DNA of 10,725 nucleotides from Tateyamaria sp. (GCA_018668195.1 JABITU010000084.1:1-10725); one strand, 5' to 3'; shown: positions 1 through 7,884, numbered from the stretch's first letter. Made by a program: numbers and translations. Notes: generated by a model from the sequence alone, not told the origin.

Positions 1-259
1 CTGCCAGCAAGAACATGCCGCATAGCATCATCAAGTAGGTGATCTGATCGAACTGGTACCCAAAGGCGTCAATCGTCGAAGACCCTGCACCGATGGCGTC
101 GTTAATAATCCGCTTGGGCAATTCAAGCGTCAGATAGAGCAACGGAAACAACGTGAGTGTCACTGCCAATAGTAAAAGCTGATCCCGTTTAGAATAGGTC
201 CAGATGAATCCAAAAAGCGAACGTTCTATAATACCAATCCAATTAGTAAGCAGCGTCAC
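1..259 (-). CDS. ABC transporter (exporter type), N-terminal part, partial
   Basis: The reading frame is open on the minus strand from about 286 to the left edge, so only about 86 N-terminal residues are visible and the rest lies outside the window. It holds a short amphipathic start (ERSLFGFIWTYSKRDQ), a strongly hydrophobic first membrane segment (LLLLAVTLTLFPLLYLTLE), a LPKRIINDAIG stretch and the start of a second membrane segment (LMMLCGMFLLA). From memory this matches the membrane domain of bacterial exporters with fused ATPase; the ATPase is not visible, so substrate and direction are unknown. The start is uncertain. No ATG lies in frame: the first usual start is GTG at 259-257, poorly supported by a ribosome site, while the codon just before GluArgSerLeuPhe is ATA at 229-227, where an ATG might be expected. 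The gene is divergent from the DUF3307 gene. Confidence 0.6.
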   Translation of the reverse strand, partial: MTLLTNWIGIIERSLFGFIWTYSKRDQLLLLAVTLTLFPLLYLTLELPKRIINDAIGAGSSTIDAFGYQFDQITYLMMLCGMFLLA

Positions 260-358
260 ACCTACCAGCTTAGCAAGAGCGCCCCATGTTATTCAACGCC
301 TTGCATTGTTTTATTGCAGGACGGACGCTGGCGCATTAACAATTGTTTGAATTACACT

Positions 359-364
359 AAGGAG
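359..364 (+). promoter_or_regulatory. Ribosome binding site that sets the start of the DUF3307 gene
   Basis: AAGGAG at 359-364 is followed after 6 nt by GTG at 371. The only earlier in-frame start is a TTG at 314 without such a site. The strong Shine-Dalgarno sequence therefore favours GTG 371. Confidence 0.7.
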
Positions 365-370
365 TTGTCT

Positions 371-751
371 GTGGTCGACCCAGTCATCTTTGCGCTTGTG
401 CTGCTGGTATTGCTGCAAACCAAGCATCTTTTCGCTGATTTTTTTCTTCAGACACCGCGCATGTTGCGAGATCGAGGTGTATATCTGCATTTTGGTCGGC
501 TGCAGCATGCAGGATTACACGCCGCAGCTTCGCTGGTGGCGCTCGTTTTGGTAGGTGTGCCGGTTGCGCTGGCGTTTACAGTCGCAGCCATCGAATGGGT
601 GGTCCATTTTCATGTGGACTGGGGCAAAGGGCGGTGGTCTGACCACAGTGGGCATAATCCGACACAGGCTGGTTTTTGGCGCGCTTTTGGTGTTGATCAA
701 GCAATCCACCAGTGGACTTATGTCGCGATGGTTTGGGCTGTTTTGCCTTAG
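371..751 (+). CDS. DUF3307 family small membrane protein
   Basis: Protein of 126 residues from GTG 371, chosen because of the AAGGAG six bases upstream. It resembles the DUF3307 family: KHLFADFFLQT at about residues 18-28, a His pair in QHAGLHA at 45-51, HFHVDWGKGRW at 79-89, and FWRAFGVDQAIHQWTYV at 102-118. Hydrophobic stretches at about 5-15, 51-72 and 116-125 suggest an integral inner-membrane protein with conserved His and Asp residues between segments. The function of the family is not known to me. The gene stands alone: it is divergent from the ABC transporter on its left, and about 200 nt separate it from the dehydrogenase gene. A role tied to either neighbour is not indicated. Confidence 0.75.
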   Translation: MVDPVIFALVLLVLLQTKHLFADFFLQTPRMLRDRGVYLHFGRLQHAGLHAAASLVALVLVGVPVALAFTVAAIEWVVHFHVDWGKGRWSDHSGHNPTQAGFWRAFGVDQAIHQWTYVAMVWAVLP

Positions 752-957
752 CATGCAGTGGCTCGGGTTAAATTTGCATTCATGCAACGGGCCCTAAGTC
801 GACAAGTTGATTTGCGGGTGTGCTGCGCGATCCATGGAAGTCAGGCTGCTCAGCTTAGCCTGTGCTGGCTTACTGCGCTGGCCACGGTGCCTTTTTCATT
901 GACAGCGTTGGTTTCTCTGGCGTTGATGATCCCAATATCGAGAGAGGGAAAACCATG

Positions 958-2070
958 ATGAAAACCCGTGCTGCCGTTGCATTAGAGGCCGGCAAACCAC
1001 TTGAAATCATGGAGGTCAATCTTGACGGTCCCCGCAAAGGCGAGGTGCTGATAGAGATCAAGGCCACAGGCCTGTGTCACACCGATGATTTCACCCGTTC
1101 GGGCGACGACCCCGAGGGTATCTTTCCAGCCATTCTGGGACATGAAGGCGCTGGCATTGTGCTTGAGATCGGCGAAGGCGTGACCACCTTAGAGCCGGGT
1201 GATCACGTTATACCGCTTTATACGCCAGAATGTCGTGAATGTTCGTACTGCCTGTCGGGTAAAACGAACCTGTGCCAGAAGATTCGCGTCACGCAGGGGC
1301 AGGGCCTTTTGCCGGACGGCACCACACGTTTTTCCATGTTGGATGGCACGCCGATCCACCACTACATGGGCTGCTCTACATTCGCCAACCACACTGTTGT
1401 GCCCGAAATCGCGCTTGCCAAGGTTCGAAAAGATGCACCTTTTGACAAGATTTGCTACATTGGCTGTGGTGTGACAACTGGGATTGGTGCGGTCATCAAC
1501 ACGGCCAAGGTTGAGATTGGCGCACGCTGTGTGGTCTTTGGGCTGGGCGGAATTGGGTTGAATGTCATTCAGGGTCTGCGTCTTGCTGGTGCGGATCAGG
1601 TCGTTGGCGTTGATCTGAACGACGACAAAGCCGAGGTTGGCACGTATTTTGGCATGACCGATTTTGTCAATCCGACAGAGGTTGAAGGTGATCTGGTTGC
1701 GCATCTGGTGGAGCTGACCGGTGGCGGTGCAGACTACACTTTTGATGCCACTGGCAATACGTCTGTCATGCGTACCGCTTTGGAAGCGGCGCACAAGGGT
1801 TGGGGCGAAAGCATTATTATTGGGGTGGCGCCGGCAGGTGCAGAAATCTCGACCCGTCCGTTTCAGCTTGTGACTGGCCGCGTCTGGCGGGGTACTGCGT
1901 TTGGCGGTGCCAAGGGTCGCACAGATGTGCCCAAGATTGTCGATTGGTATATGGATGGCAAGATCGAGATCGATCCAATGATTACACACAAGCTAACGTT
2001 GGATGAGATCAATTATGGGTTTGATTTGATGCACCAAGGCAAGTCGATCCGGGCTGTCGTCGAGTTCTGA
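958..2070 (+). CDS. adhC: S-(hydroxymethyl)glutathione dehydrogenase / class III alcohol dehydrogenase
   Basis: Zinc, NAD-dependent dehydrogenase that oxidises S-hydroxymethylglutathione (formaldehyde plus glutathione) to S-formylglutathione in the cytoplasm; the family also reduces S-nitrosoglutathione. The 370 residues match the usual length. Visible features: catalytic zinc ligands Cys40, His62 and Cys170; four structural zinc cysteines 92, 95, 98 and 106 (CRECSYC plus NLC); the class III hallmark Arg at 110 in KIRVTQGQG; the nucleotide-binding motif GLGGIG at 195-200; and a conserved tail STRPFQLVTGRVW. Two ATGs are adjacent (955 and 958); 958 gives the family-typical start MKTRAAVA. GAGAGGGAA at 942-950 is the ribosome site for either. 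A TTGACA at 899-904 could be a -35, but I see no convincing -10. The S-formylglutathione hydrolase partner is not in the window. Equivalent to frmA of enteric bacteria. Confidence 0.95.
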   Translation: MKTRAAVALEAGKPLEIMEVNLDGPRKGEVLIEIKATGLCHTDDFTRSGDDPEGIFPAILGHEGAGIVLEIGEGVTTLEPGDHVIPLYTPECRECSYCLSGKTNLCQKIRVTQGQGLLPDGTTRFSMLDGTPIHHYMGCSTFANHTVVPEIALAKVRKDAPFDKICYIGCGVTTGIGAVINTAKVEIGARCVVFGLGGIGLNVIQGLRLAGADQVVGVDLNDDKAEVGTYFGMTDFVNPTEVEGDLVAHLVELTGGGADYTFDATGNTSVMRTALEAAHKGWGESIIIGVAPAGAEISTRPFQLVTGRVWRGTAFGGAKGRTDVPKIVDWYMDGKIEIDPMITHKLTLDEINYGFDLMHQGKSIRAVVEF

Positions 2071-2165
2071 TAGGCTCTAAACTGCGCGACGAAACGCCAC
2101 CGTAACAACGGCAATGGGCCTGGCCTCATTCATAATGGCTGCCGAAATTCCTGAAACATCAGGCG

Positions 2166-2210
2166 CCACCTCAAGGGTTGACCCGTTTGATTTCAGGCCA
2201 CGTGAGGTGG
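2166..2210. terminator. Inverted repeat between convergent adhC and ureG, possible terminator
   Basis: CCACCTCA at 2166-2173 and TGAGGTGG at 2203-2210 form an 8-bp perfect inverted repeat with a 29-nt loop that itself contains GGGT/ACCC (2175-2184). Plus-strand transcripts from adhC would read a T-rich stretch (TTCAAATCTTCTT) just after it. The long loop and the lack of a clean T-run make this a weak terminator candidate. The place, about 100 nt beyond both stop codons, fits a shared terminator of convergent genes. Confidence 0.3.
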
Positions 2211-2307
2211 TTCAAATCTTCTTATAACGTCGTGGGGCTACGGCTTGCGCAACAGCACATAGTCAGCAGCTGGATTTTGTCGCACCAACGGTGCTTCGCC
2301 AAAATGC

Positions 2308-2934
2308 TCAAGAGGCAACCATCCCCAAGCCCGACAGCGCGCGGATATGGTCAATGATGTCCTTAACGCCTGATCCGTGTCGCAAAGCTGCAAAAACAAA
2401 AGGTTTGCTCGCGCGCATGCGCCTCGCATCCCGGTCCATCACATCCAGCGAAGCGCCCACATGGGGTGCAAGATCTGTCTTGTTAATCACTAAAAGATCA
2501 GATTTGGTGATTGCTGGGCCACCCTTGCGTGGGATTTCTTCGCCTGCGGCCACGTCAATGACATAAAGTGTGATGTCGGCCAGTTCGGGCGAAAAGGTGG
2601 CACTTAGGTTATCGCCGCCGGATTCGATCAAGATCGCTTCGACCTCGGGGTGGCGCCTGCGCATTTCAGCGACCGCAGCCAGATTGATGGATGCATCCTC
2701 ACGAATGGCCGTGTGCGGGCAGCCGCCGGTTTCCACTCCGATGATGCGGTCCCGTGGCAGGATCTGGCGGCGCATCAATTCCTCGGCATCTTCCTGCGTA
2801 TAAATGTCATTGGTGATCACCCCGATGGAGTGTTGATCCTTGAGCGCAGCGGCGAGGGCGGCGGTCAGCGTGGTTTTACCCGCGCCGACAGGTCCGCCGA
2901 TCCCTATCCGCAGGGGACCGTTGAGTTGTGTCAT
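2308..2934 (-). CDS. ureG: Urease accessory GTPase UreG
   Basis: GTP-hydrolysing chaperone that delivers nickel to the urease apoprotein within the UreD-UreF-UreG complex in the cytoplasm. The 208 residues match the family length. Visible motifs: the P-loop [10 protein letters not shown] at 13-22, the nickel-binding Cys-Pro-His at 72-74 in [30 protein letters not shown] at 104-120 with the Walker B-like region, and the guanine-specificity motif NKTD at 151-154. All expected key residues are present, so it should be active. It is the last gene of the urease operon. Its ATG overlaps the ureF stop codon (ATGA, 4 nt), which suggests translational coupling. It is convergent with adhC. Confidence 0.97.
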   Translation of the reverse strand: MTQLNGPLRIGIGGPVGAGKTTLTAALAAALKDQHSIGVITNDIYTQEDAEELMRRQILPRDRIIGVETGGCPHTAIREDASINLAAVAEMRRRHPEVEAILIESGGDNLSATFSPELADITLYVIDVAAGEEIPRKGGPAITKSDLLVINKTDLAPHVGASLDVMDRDARRMRASKPFVFAALRHGSGVKDIIDHIRALSGLGMVAS

Positions 2935-3563
2935 GACCTGAATATCCTTGGTTGCTGAGTCTCGTGGCGCATCGACGCGATGTCGGCGGCAAAACTGGTG
3001 GAAGAAAGGTGATCAAGGGATGCCCCCTTGTTGTCTTTTGCGACGCTCAAAATCGTGTTGGAAAGCCCCGCCAGCACCCGTTGCCCGTCTGTTTGCCCAA
3101 GGGGAAGGGTGCGCTGCGCTGCCGAGATTAGATTGCCTGCAAAGGCTTGCAGATAAAGTGGCAGTGTCCGCGCCAGCGGTATGCCTATGGCGCGGGCCGC
3201 ACATCCAACGGCGACCGGATAAGTCAGGCCCTGCAATGGCAGCCCCCAAACAGCCCGGACCGTGTCGCAAAAGGCCCCACCCTGAAGATCGGTCTCCATC
3301 AGGCGTTCGGCACTGGCAGCAAAGGCGCGCGCGGTTGCGTCAATCTCGGATGGGTCCTCTGTGCTGTAGGCCACCGCCAACAAAATTGCATCAGCGCGAC
3401 CCGAGCCATGCGTCAGCAGGTCTGAAAGCCACTGTCGCAGCGTTTGTGCATCGCGCACCGTTCCGTCAGCGATGACTTGTTCCAACCCATGAGAATAAGC
3501 AAACGCGCCGACGGGAAAGGCCGGCGACAGCCATTGCATCAATGTCAGGCCGTAGTCCGTCAT
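2931..3563 (-). CDS. ureF: Urease accessory protein UreF
   Basis: All-helical accessory protein of the urease activation complex; by family knowledge it bridges UreD and UreG and controls UreG GTPase activity. The 210 residues are close to the usual length. Hallmarks are the N-terminal [18 protein letters not shown] (residues 11-28), an [10 protein letters not shown] stretch in the C-terminal third, and the conserved tail [15 protein letters not shown] that contacts UreG/UreD in known complexes. Both ends overlap neighbours by 4 nt (ATGA): ureE upstream and ureG downstream. No missing segment or frameshift seen. Confidence 0.96.
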   Translation of the reverse strand: MTDYGLTLMQWLSPAFPVGAFAYSHGLEQVIADGTVRDAQTLRQWLSDLLTHGSGRADAILLAVAYSTEDPSEIDATARAFAASAERLMETDLQGGAFCDTVRAVWGLPLQGLTYPVAVGCAARAIGIPLARTLPLYLQAFAGNLISAAQRTLPLGQTDGQRVLAGLSNTILSVAKDNKGASLDHLSSTSFAADIASMRHETQQPRIFRS

Positions 3564-4015
3564 GTGTGCGCATGGCTGTGATCGTGGCCATGGGTGCGCC
3601 CATGCCCATATGCGCCACCCTCTGGCGTGAACGGTTCGACCACTTCTGTCACTGACGCACCGATCTTGGCCAGCATGTCAGCCATCACATGATCGCGCTG
3701 GATCAGCAAACGGCTATCTTCGATCTGGCACGGAGTATGTCGATTGCCAATATGCCAGGTAATACGATGCAGCGCTGCCCCTGTGACAGCTAATAGAGGT
3801 TCAGGGGCAGCATCAATGCGGATTTCGCGGTGATCAGAGGTGATAAGAACGCCGCCGTGGTTTAGCGATGTTGTCTGCGGCAGGTCAACCAGAACCTGAT
3901 TTCCCGAAGCAAGGGTCAGAACCTTGCGCCTCAGAAAGCGGTCTTCATAGGTCAGCGACACGCTGTCATCAGGTGTTTTGTGCGCATGGTCATGATAGCG
4001 CTGCGCTGTCAGCAT
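3560..4015 (-). CDS. ureE: Urease accessory nickel metallochaperone UreE
   Basis: Nickel-binding chaperone that passes Ni to UreG. The 151 residues hold the N-terminal UreE domain (about 20-80) and the metal-binding domain with WHIGNRHTPCQ at 87-97, where His88 and His93 sit where the Klebsiella enzyme has its conserved nickel histidines. The C-terminus is a short His-rich tail, [15 protein letters not shown] (137-151), with six histidines, which should add nickel storage or scavenging capacity; such tails vary widely between species. AGGGA lies about 7 nt before the ATG at 4015. It follows the 56-aa small gene by 16 nt and overlaps ureF by 4 nt. Confidence 0.96.
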   Translation of the reverse strand: MLTAQRYHDHAHKTPDDSVSLTYEDRFLRRKVLTLASGNQVLVDLPQTTSLNHGGVLITSDHREIRIDAAPEPLLAVTGAALHRITWHIGNRHTPCQIEDSRLLIQRDHVMADMLAKIGASVTEVVEPFTPEGGAYGHGRTHGHDHSHAHT

Positions 4016-4031
4016 GGGATGTTCCCTGCTG

Positions 4032-4202
4032 TCAGCTCCAGTCGCCGTTGATCATGATCTGATGCGCCGCGTCGCGCCGTTTGAGACCGCGCGCCCTGAG
4101 GTCTTCGTCCGACAGGGCATAGACGGCTTGCGTCTGTACCAATGTGCCGTGGGGGGGGCTGATGCGGGCAAAAAACACCGCGATGTGTTGGAGGATTGTC
4201 AT
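4032..4202 (-). CDS. Small DUF1127-like protein inside the urease operon
   Basis: A 56-residue protein. It begins MTILQHIAVFFARISPPHG and ends with ALSDEDLRARGLKRRDAA followed by HQIMINGDWS. The second half has the Leu-Ser-Asp-x-Asp-Leu ... Gly-Leu-x-Arg-x-Asp pattern of DUF1127-type small basic proteins; the assignment is by eye. AAGG at 4209-4212 sits 6 nt before the ATG, and the stop is 16 nt before ureE, so it is translated within the urease operon. The start region is mildly hydrophobic; residues 35-48 are charged and likely helical. Codons 15-18 contain eight consecutive C bases (4151-4158), a possible slippage site. The function is unknown. DUF1127 proteins elsewhere have been linked to RNA or phosphate/stress physiology, which cannot be transferred here safely. 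Confidence 0.7.
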   Translation of the reverse strand: MTILQHIAVFFARISPPHGTLVQTQAVYALSDEDLRARGLKRRDAAHQIMINGDWS

Positions 4203-4385
4203 GGAACACCTTCATTTTGGTTACTCCAGTCATATAAGTTCTTCGCCCCCTTTGATCAGGTCGCCGGATGCATTGCCGTTATCTGCTCTGTGCATAACGG
4301 CCCCCCAAATCTTCCAAGAAGTTTTCGCAACCGAGCCGGTCCTGTTGCAACATAAACGTTGTGTTGTTGTTGTCATGCCTGCGGC

Positions 4386-6158
4386 TCAAAACATGAAATA
4401 GCGTTGCGCCATGGGCAAAACCTCTGCCGGCGCGCATGTCAGCAATTCACCATCCGCGCGCACTTCGTAGGTTTCCGGGTGCACTTCGATATGGGGAGTC
4501 GCATCGTTAAGCTTTAAATCTTTTTTGCCGATGGCGCGTGTGTTTTTGACGGCCACCGTATCCTTAGCCAGCCCCAGAGATGCACCGATCCCCTCGGCTT
4601 GTGCCGCTGCTGACACAAAGGTCACTGCAGAGCGCTCTACAGATCGCCCAAACGCGCCAAACATGGGTCGCGAATAGACCGGCTGCGGTGTCGGAATCGA
4701 GGCATTCGGATCACCCATTTGAGCACAAACAATTGTGCCGCCCAACAACACCATTTCCGGTTTGACTCCAAAAAAGGCTGGATTCCAAAGCACCAGATCG
4801 GCCCGTTTTCCAGGTTCGATCGAGCCGATCTCATGGCTGATCCCATGGGCAATCGCGGGGTTGATCGTGTATTTTGCGATATATCGGCGGACGCGGCAAT
4901 TGTCGTTGGCTCCGGTTTCTTCTGCGAGCCGCCCCCGCTGCTTTTTCATCTTGTCCGCAGTTTGCCATGTTCGGATTAGTACCTCGCCCACTCGTCCCAT
5001 TGCCTGACTGTCCGAGGCAATGATCGAGAACGCTCCCATGTCGTGCAGGATATCTTCGGCCGCAATCGTTTCGCGGCGGATGCGGCTTTCGGCAAAGGCG
5101 ACGTCTTCGGGGATCGACTTGTCAAGGTGGTGGCACACCATCAACATATCGAGATGTTCCTCGAGTGTATTCACAGTAAAGGGGCGTGTGGGATTGGTGG
5201 AAGAGGGCAGCACATGATCCTCGCCGCAGATCTTGATGATGTCGGGTGCGTGTCCGCCGCCCGCACCCTCGGTGTGAAAGGCGTGGATCGTCCGGCCCTT
5301 CATGGCAGCCACGGTATTTTCGACAAAGCCCGATTCATTCAGCGTGTCGGTGTGGATCATTACCTGCACATCCATCGCATCAGCGACGGACAGGCAGCAG
5401 TCGATGGCGCCGGGGGTGGTGCCCCAGTCTTCGTGCAGCTTCAGCGAACAAGCGCCCGCCTTTACCTGTTCTTCGAGTGCGGCAGGCAACGATGCATTGC
5501 CCTTGCCCGCAAAAGCCAGGTTCATTGGAAAAGCATCCGCCGCCTGAAGCATGCGTCCGATATGCCAAGGCCCCGGCGTGCATGTGGTGGCCAGCGTGCC
5601 ATGGGCCGGGCCGGTGCCGCCGCCCAGCATGGTGGTCAGGCCGGAATGCAGGGCGTCTTCGATCTGCTGTGGGCAAATAAAATGGATATGGCTGTCAAAT
5701 CCCCCGGCTGTCAGGATGCGGCCCTCGCCGGCAATGGCTTCTGTACCGGGGCCTACAATGATATCAACACCCGGCTGCGTGTCTGGGTTTCCGGCCTTGC
5801 CCACAGCGGCGATACGTCCGTCTTTCAGGCCAACGTCGGCCTTGTAGATGCCGGTGTAATCCACGATCAGCGCGTTGGTGATCACCGTGTCAACGGCCCC
5901 TCCGGCGCGTGTTGTCTGGCTTTGCCCCATACCGTCACGAATGACCTTGCCGCCACCAAACTTGACCTCTTCACCGTAAAGCAAGTTTGTGTCACCTCCG
6001 CCGCCACGGCCGCCGCCGGTTGCAGCGGCCCCCGCACGTTCGGCGATCAGATCCCGCTCGACCTCGATGATGAGGTCGGTATCAGCAAGGCGGACCTTGT
6101 CTCCAACGGTGGGGCCGAACATGGCGGCGTAATCTGCGCGTGGGATAGATGAGGGCAT
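4386..6158 (-). CDS. ureC: Urease alpha (catalytic) subunit UreC
   Basis: Catalytic subunit of the nickel urease (urea + water to ammonia and carbamate), assembled with UreA and UreB in the cytoplasm. The start at 6158 ([20 protein letters not shown]) is preferred over an ATG 30 nt upstream because it fits the family and has GGAG 7 nt before it. All active-site residues are visible: His157 and His159 (DSHIHF), the carbamylated Lys240 and His242 (SLKLHEDWG), His269, His295, flap Cys342-His343 (VCHHL) and Asp383 (ASDSQAMGR). Each is offset by exactly 23 from Klebsiella numbering. The 590 residues exceed the usual ~570 because of a glycine-rich insertion at residues 38-60. The C-terminus MAQRYFMF is typical. 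A 183-nt gap to the small gene downstream holds nothing certain. Confidence 0.98.
   Translation of the reverse strand: MPSSIPRADYAAMFGPTVGDKVRLADTDLIIEVERDLIAERAGAAATGGGRGGGGDTNLLYGEEVKFGGGKVIRDGMGQSQTTRAGGAVDTVITNALIVDYTGIYKADVGLKDGRIAAVGKAGNPDTQPGVDIIVGPGTEAIAGEGRILTAGGFDSHIHFICPQQIEDALHSGLTTMLGGGTGPAHGTLATTCTPGPWHIGRMLQAADAFPMNLAFAGKGNASLPAALEEQVKAGACSLKLHEDWGTTPGAIDCCLSVADAMDVQVMIHTDTLNESGFVENTVAAMKGRTIHAFHTEGAGGGHAPDIIKICGEDHVLPSSTNPTRPFTVNTLEEHLDMLMVCHHLDKSIPEDVAFAESRIRRETIAAEDILHDMGAFSIIASDSQAMGRVGEVLIRTWQTADKMKKQRGRLAEETGANDNCRVRRYIAKYTINPAIAHGISHEIGSIEPGKRADLVLWNPAFFGVKPEMVLLGGTIVCAQMGDPNASIPTPQPVYSRPMFGAFGRSVERSAVTFVSAAAQAEGIGASLGLAKDTVAVKNTRAIGKKDLKLNDATPHIEVHPETYEVRADGELLTCAPAEVLPMAQRYFMF
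5979..6047 (-). other. Glycine/alanine-rich insertion in UreC
   Basis: Codons 38-60 of ureC encode [18 protein letters not shown] followed by DTNLL, between VERDL and [11 protein letters not shown]. In the usual UreC the two flanks are joined by about two residues (Thr-Thr), so the net gain is about 21 residues. The reading frame is kept and all downstream catalytic residues are in register. The DNA is made of GGC/GGT/GCC-type codons, a simple-sequence pattern that could grow by slippage. The segment is probably a flexible surface loop near the N-terminal beta domain. Confidence 0.7.
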
Positions 6159-6159
6159 G

Positions 6160-6369
6160 TCAAGTCTCCAGAGTAGGGACGTGGGCATCGCTGAGGGCGT
6201 CGATGTCCAGCGTTTCGTTTGTGAAAGAGTTTGGGTTGGGCGTCAGATTGCCAACAGAATAGCCAGCGTTTTTGACCGTCTTATGCCGAGCTGCTGAGGT
6301 GTCAGCAGGCAAGTCGCGCGTTGGCCGAGCCAGCCGGCTACCGTATATCATATAATCCAAGCCACCCAT
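6160..6369 (-). CDS. Hypothetical protein between ureB and ureC
   Basis: An open frame of 69 codons fills most of the 229-nt gap between ureB and ureC. Its TGA is followed by one base and then the ureC ATG (TGACATG), a spacing typical of coupled genes, and the ureC ribosome site lies within its last codons. Against it: no clear ribosome site precedes either ATG (6369 or 6351), the composition is not distinctive, and I recognise no domain. It begins [19 protein letters not shown] and ends [15 protein letters not shown], a soluble, acidic-tailed peptide. It could be a real small operon gene or non-coding spacer. Confidence 0.35.
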   Translation of the reverse strand: MGGLDYMIYGSRLARPTRDLPADTSAARHKTVKNAGYSVGNLTPNPNSFTNETLDIDALSDAHVPTLET

Positions 6370-6387
6370 TGTATGACAGTGCGATGC

Positions 6388-6693
6388 TCAAAGCGCGCCC
6401 ATCACCTGCTGGTTAAATCCGTAAATCTTGCGCGCACCGCCGATGGGGATCAATTGAACGTCCCGTTCCTGGCCCGGCTCAAAGCGCACAGCCGTTCCCG
6501 CCGCGATATCCAGACGCGTACCGCGTGCAGCGTCGCGGTCAAAGGACAGAGCCGCGTTGGTTTCGCCAAAATGGTAGTGCGATCCGACCTGCACAGGCCG
6601 ATCACCAGTATTGGCCACGCGCAGCGTGATGGGCTGTGCATTTGCATTCAGACTGATATCGCCATCTGCCACAATCATTTCACCTGGGATCAT
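6388..6693 (-). CDS. ureB: Urease beta subunit UreB
   Basis: Structural beta subunit of urease, forming the (UreABC)3 trimer with UreA and UreC. The 101 residues match the separate bacterial subunit. Typical features: [16 protein letters not shown] at the start, [14 protein letters not shown] at 37-50, a [18 protein letters not shown] stretch near 58-75, and [15 protein letters not shown] near the end. AGGAG lies 8 nt before the ATG. It is 54 nt downstream of ureA and is followed by a 229-nt gap, unusual within this otherwise compact operon, which holds a possible small gene before ureC. Confidence 0.97.
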   Translation of the reverse strand: MIPGEMIVADGDISLNANAQPITLRVANTGDRPVQVGSHYHFGETNAALSFDRDAARGTRLDIAAGTAVRFEPGQERDVQLIPIGGARKIYGFNQQVMGAL

Positions 6694-6747
6694 CTTTGAC
6701 TCTCCTGTTTCATTGTTCCAAAAATAAGCATTTCCAACGGCTTTGCC

Positions 6748-7050
6748 CTAGCGAATGGGGTTGTGTACGGTCACCAATTTGGTGCCATCGGGAAAGGTGG
6801 CTTCGACCTGAACGTCGTGGATCATCTCGGGAATGCCCTCCATACATTGGTCGCGGGTAATGATATGGGCCCCGGCTTCCATCATCTCCGCGACAGAGCG
6901 CCCGTCGCGCGCACCCTCTACCACCGCGTCGGTGATCAGCGCGATTGCCTCTGGATGGTTAAGCTTGACTCCGCGGGCCAAGCGTTTGCGCGCCACTTCG
7001 GCGGCAAGCGCTACCAGCAATTTGTCTTTTTCTCGAGGGGTTAGTTGCAT
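6748..7050 (-). CDS. ureA: Urease gamma subunit UreA
   Basis: Structural gamma subunit of urease. The 100 residues match the family length exactly. It begins [20 protein letters not shown] and has [15 protein letters not shown] at about 27-41, and the C-terminal [20 protein letters not shown] followed by [11 protein letters not shown], all standard for the family. The ATG is 3 nt after the ureD stop codon, so it is probably translated by coupling; a GGAG lies about 10 nt upstream inside ureD. Nothing unusual was seen. Confidence 0.98.
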   Translation of the reverse strand: MQLTPREKDKLLVALAAEVARKRLARGVKLNHPEAIALITDAVVEGARDGRSVAEMMEAGAHIITRDQCMEGIPEMIHDVQVEATFPDGTKLVTVHNPIR

Positions 7051-7053
7051 CGA

Positions 7054-7884
7054 TTACAGTCTCCAGCAAAGGGGCAGGTGACCATCGGTCAAATGGTCAA
7101 GAATGGGCAAAAGAGTGGCGCGCAGGTCAAATCCTGTGGGCGCCAGCAAACGCAGCACAAGAGCGTCCGAAGCAATCATGCTGGCGCCTCCGGTTTCTGG
7201 CAAGAGCGCGCGCAGTGGTGCAAGCTGGACTTCGGCATCCGGCGCAACATAGGTCAGGCTGACCATGGCTGCGGCGCCCCCTCCAATGGCGGTTCGCGTC
7301 AATTGTGCCGTCATGTCGCCCCGCAAGCCCCAAGCATCGTGCACCAGCGGGCGTCCGGCACGCGTGACAGCGATCTTGTCCGCAATCTGGCCCGTTACGC
7401 GTGTTTCACCCATGGCAATGCGCCCAAAACAGACCGGCTCCACGATCAGCGCGCGCGCGCCCGGGGCCAGATCACAGGTCAGTCGCCGTTCAAGCGCGCA
7501 GCCGTCAAACAGAAGTGTCTCCTGTGGCAACCACCAAAGGGATGCATCCTCTGCCACCGTCAGCTTCGTGCGAATATGCCCAATCTGACCGGTGGAGGCC
7601 CTGTAGGCGCGTTCACAGGCCTGCGTTGTCAGGCACAAATGCGTCCCAGCCCCAACATGTGCGCTGTTGTCGAAGCAGTCGCCACCCGTCACCCCGCCCG
7701 AGGTGTTGAGCATCACACCGGTCAGGCCCTTGGGACTGCGCGGAAACACAACTTTGCTGGCGCCCTGTTGGTAAAGCCGGTCGATCATAGTTTTTGACCC
7801 TTGCGCTTTGGTCGAAAGACGCATGGTGCCGATCGCACGCGGTTGCGTGTCACAGCAGGGCAAAGGGGTAGCGTGAGAAGTCAT
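7054..7884 (-). CDS. ureD: Urease accessory protein UreD
   Basis: Urease activation scaffold that binds the apo-enzyme and recruits UreF and UreG. The 276 residues match the family. Recognisable segments: GASKVVFPRSPKG (about 42-54), LNTSGGVTGGDCFDN (59-73, the family signature), TTQACERAYRA, and LWWLPQETLLFDGCAL in the middle. ATG 7884 is the first in-frame start; its ribosome site is weak. A second Met at residue 21 (MRLSTKAQ) would lose little conserved sequence and remains possible. It is the first gene of the urease operon and ends 3 nt before ureA. Confidence 0.95.
   Translation of the reverse strand: MTSHATPLPCCDTQPRAIGTMRLSTKAQGSKTMIDRLYQQGASKVVFPRSPKGLTGVMLNTSGGVTGGDCFDNSAHVGAGTHLCLTTQACERAYRASTGQIGHIRTKLTVAEDASLWWLPQETLLFDGCALERRLTCDLAPGARALIVEPVCFGRIAMGETRVTGQIADKIAVTRAGRPLVHDAWGLRGDMTAQLTRTAIGGGAAAMVSLTYVAPDAEVQLAPLRALLPETGGASMIASDALVLRLLAPTGFDLRATLLPILDHLTDGHLPLCWRL

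Noticed and set aside
774..787. TTGCATTCATGCAA, 6-bp palindrome after the DUF3307 gene
   Set aside because: A two-base loop is too tight for a hairpin and no T-run follows; could be a protein site but nothing supports it.
899..904. TTGACA upstream of adhC, perfect -35 hexamer
   Set aside because: At 16-18 nt spacing no acceptable -10 is visible, so a promoter cannot be supported.
758..958. 66-codon plus-strand frame just before adhC, ending in TGA that overlaps the adhC ATGATG
   Set aside because: It starts with GTG without a clear ribosome site and matches no family I know; the hydrophobic C-terminal half could be chance. The coupling-like overlap keeps it only faintly possible.
1189..1989. 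266-codon minus-strand open frame opposite adhC
   Set aside because: Antisense shadow of adhC, with low-complexity translation and no known motif.
4230..4376. 48-codon minus-strand frame between ureC and the small gene
   Set aside because: Poor ribosome site, composition not protein-like at the start (MTTTTQRLCCNRTG), no recognised family.
5043..6152. 369-codon plus-strand open frame opposite ureC
   Set aside because: Antisense shadow of a certain gene; high GC removes stops, and no domain is recognisable.
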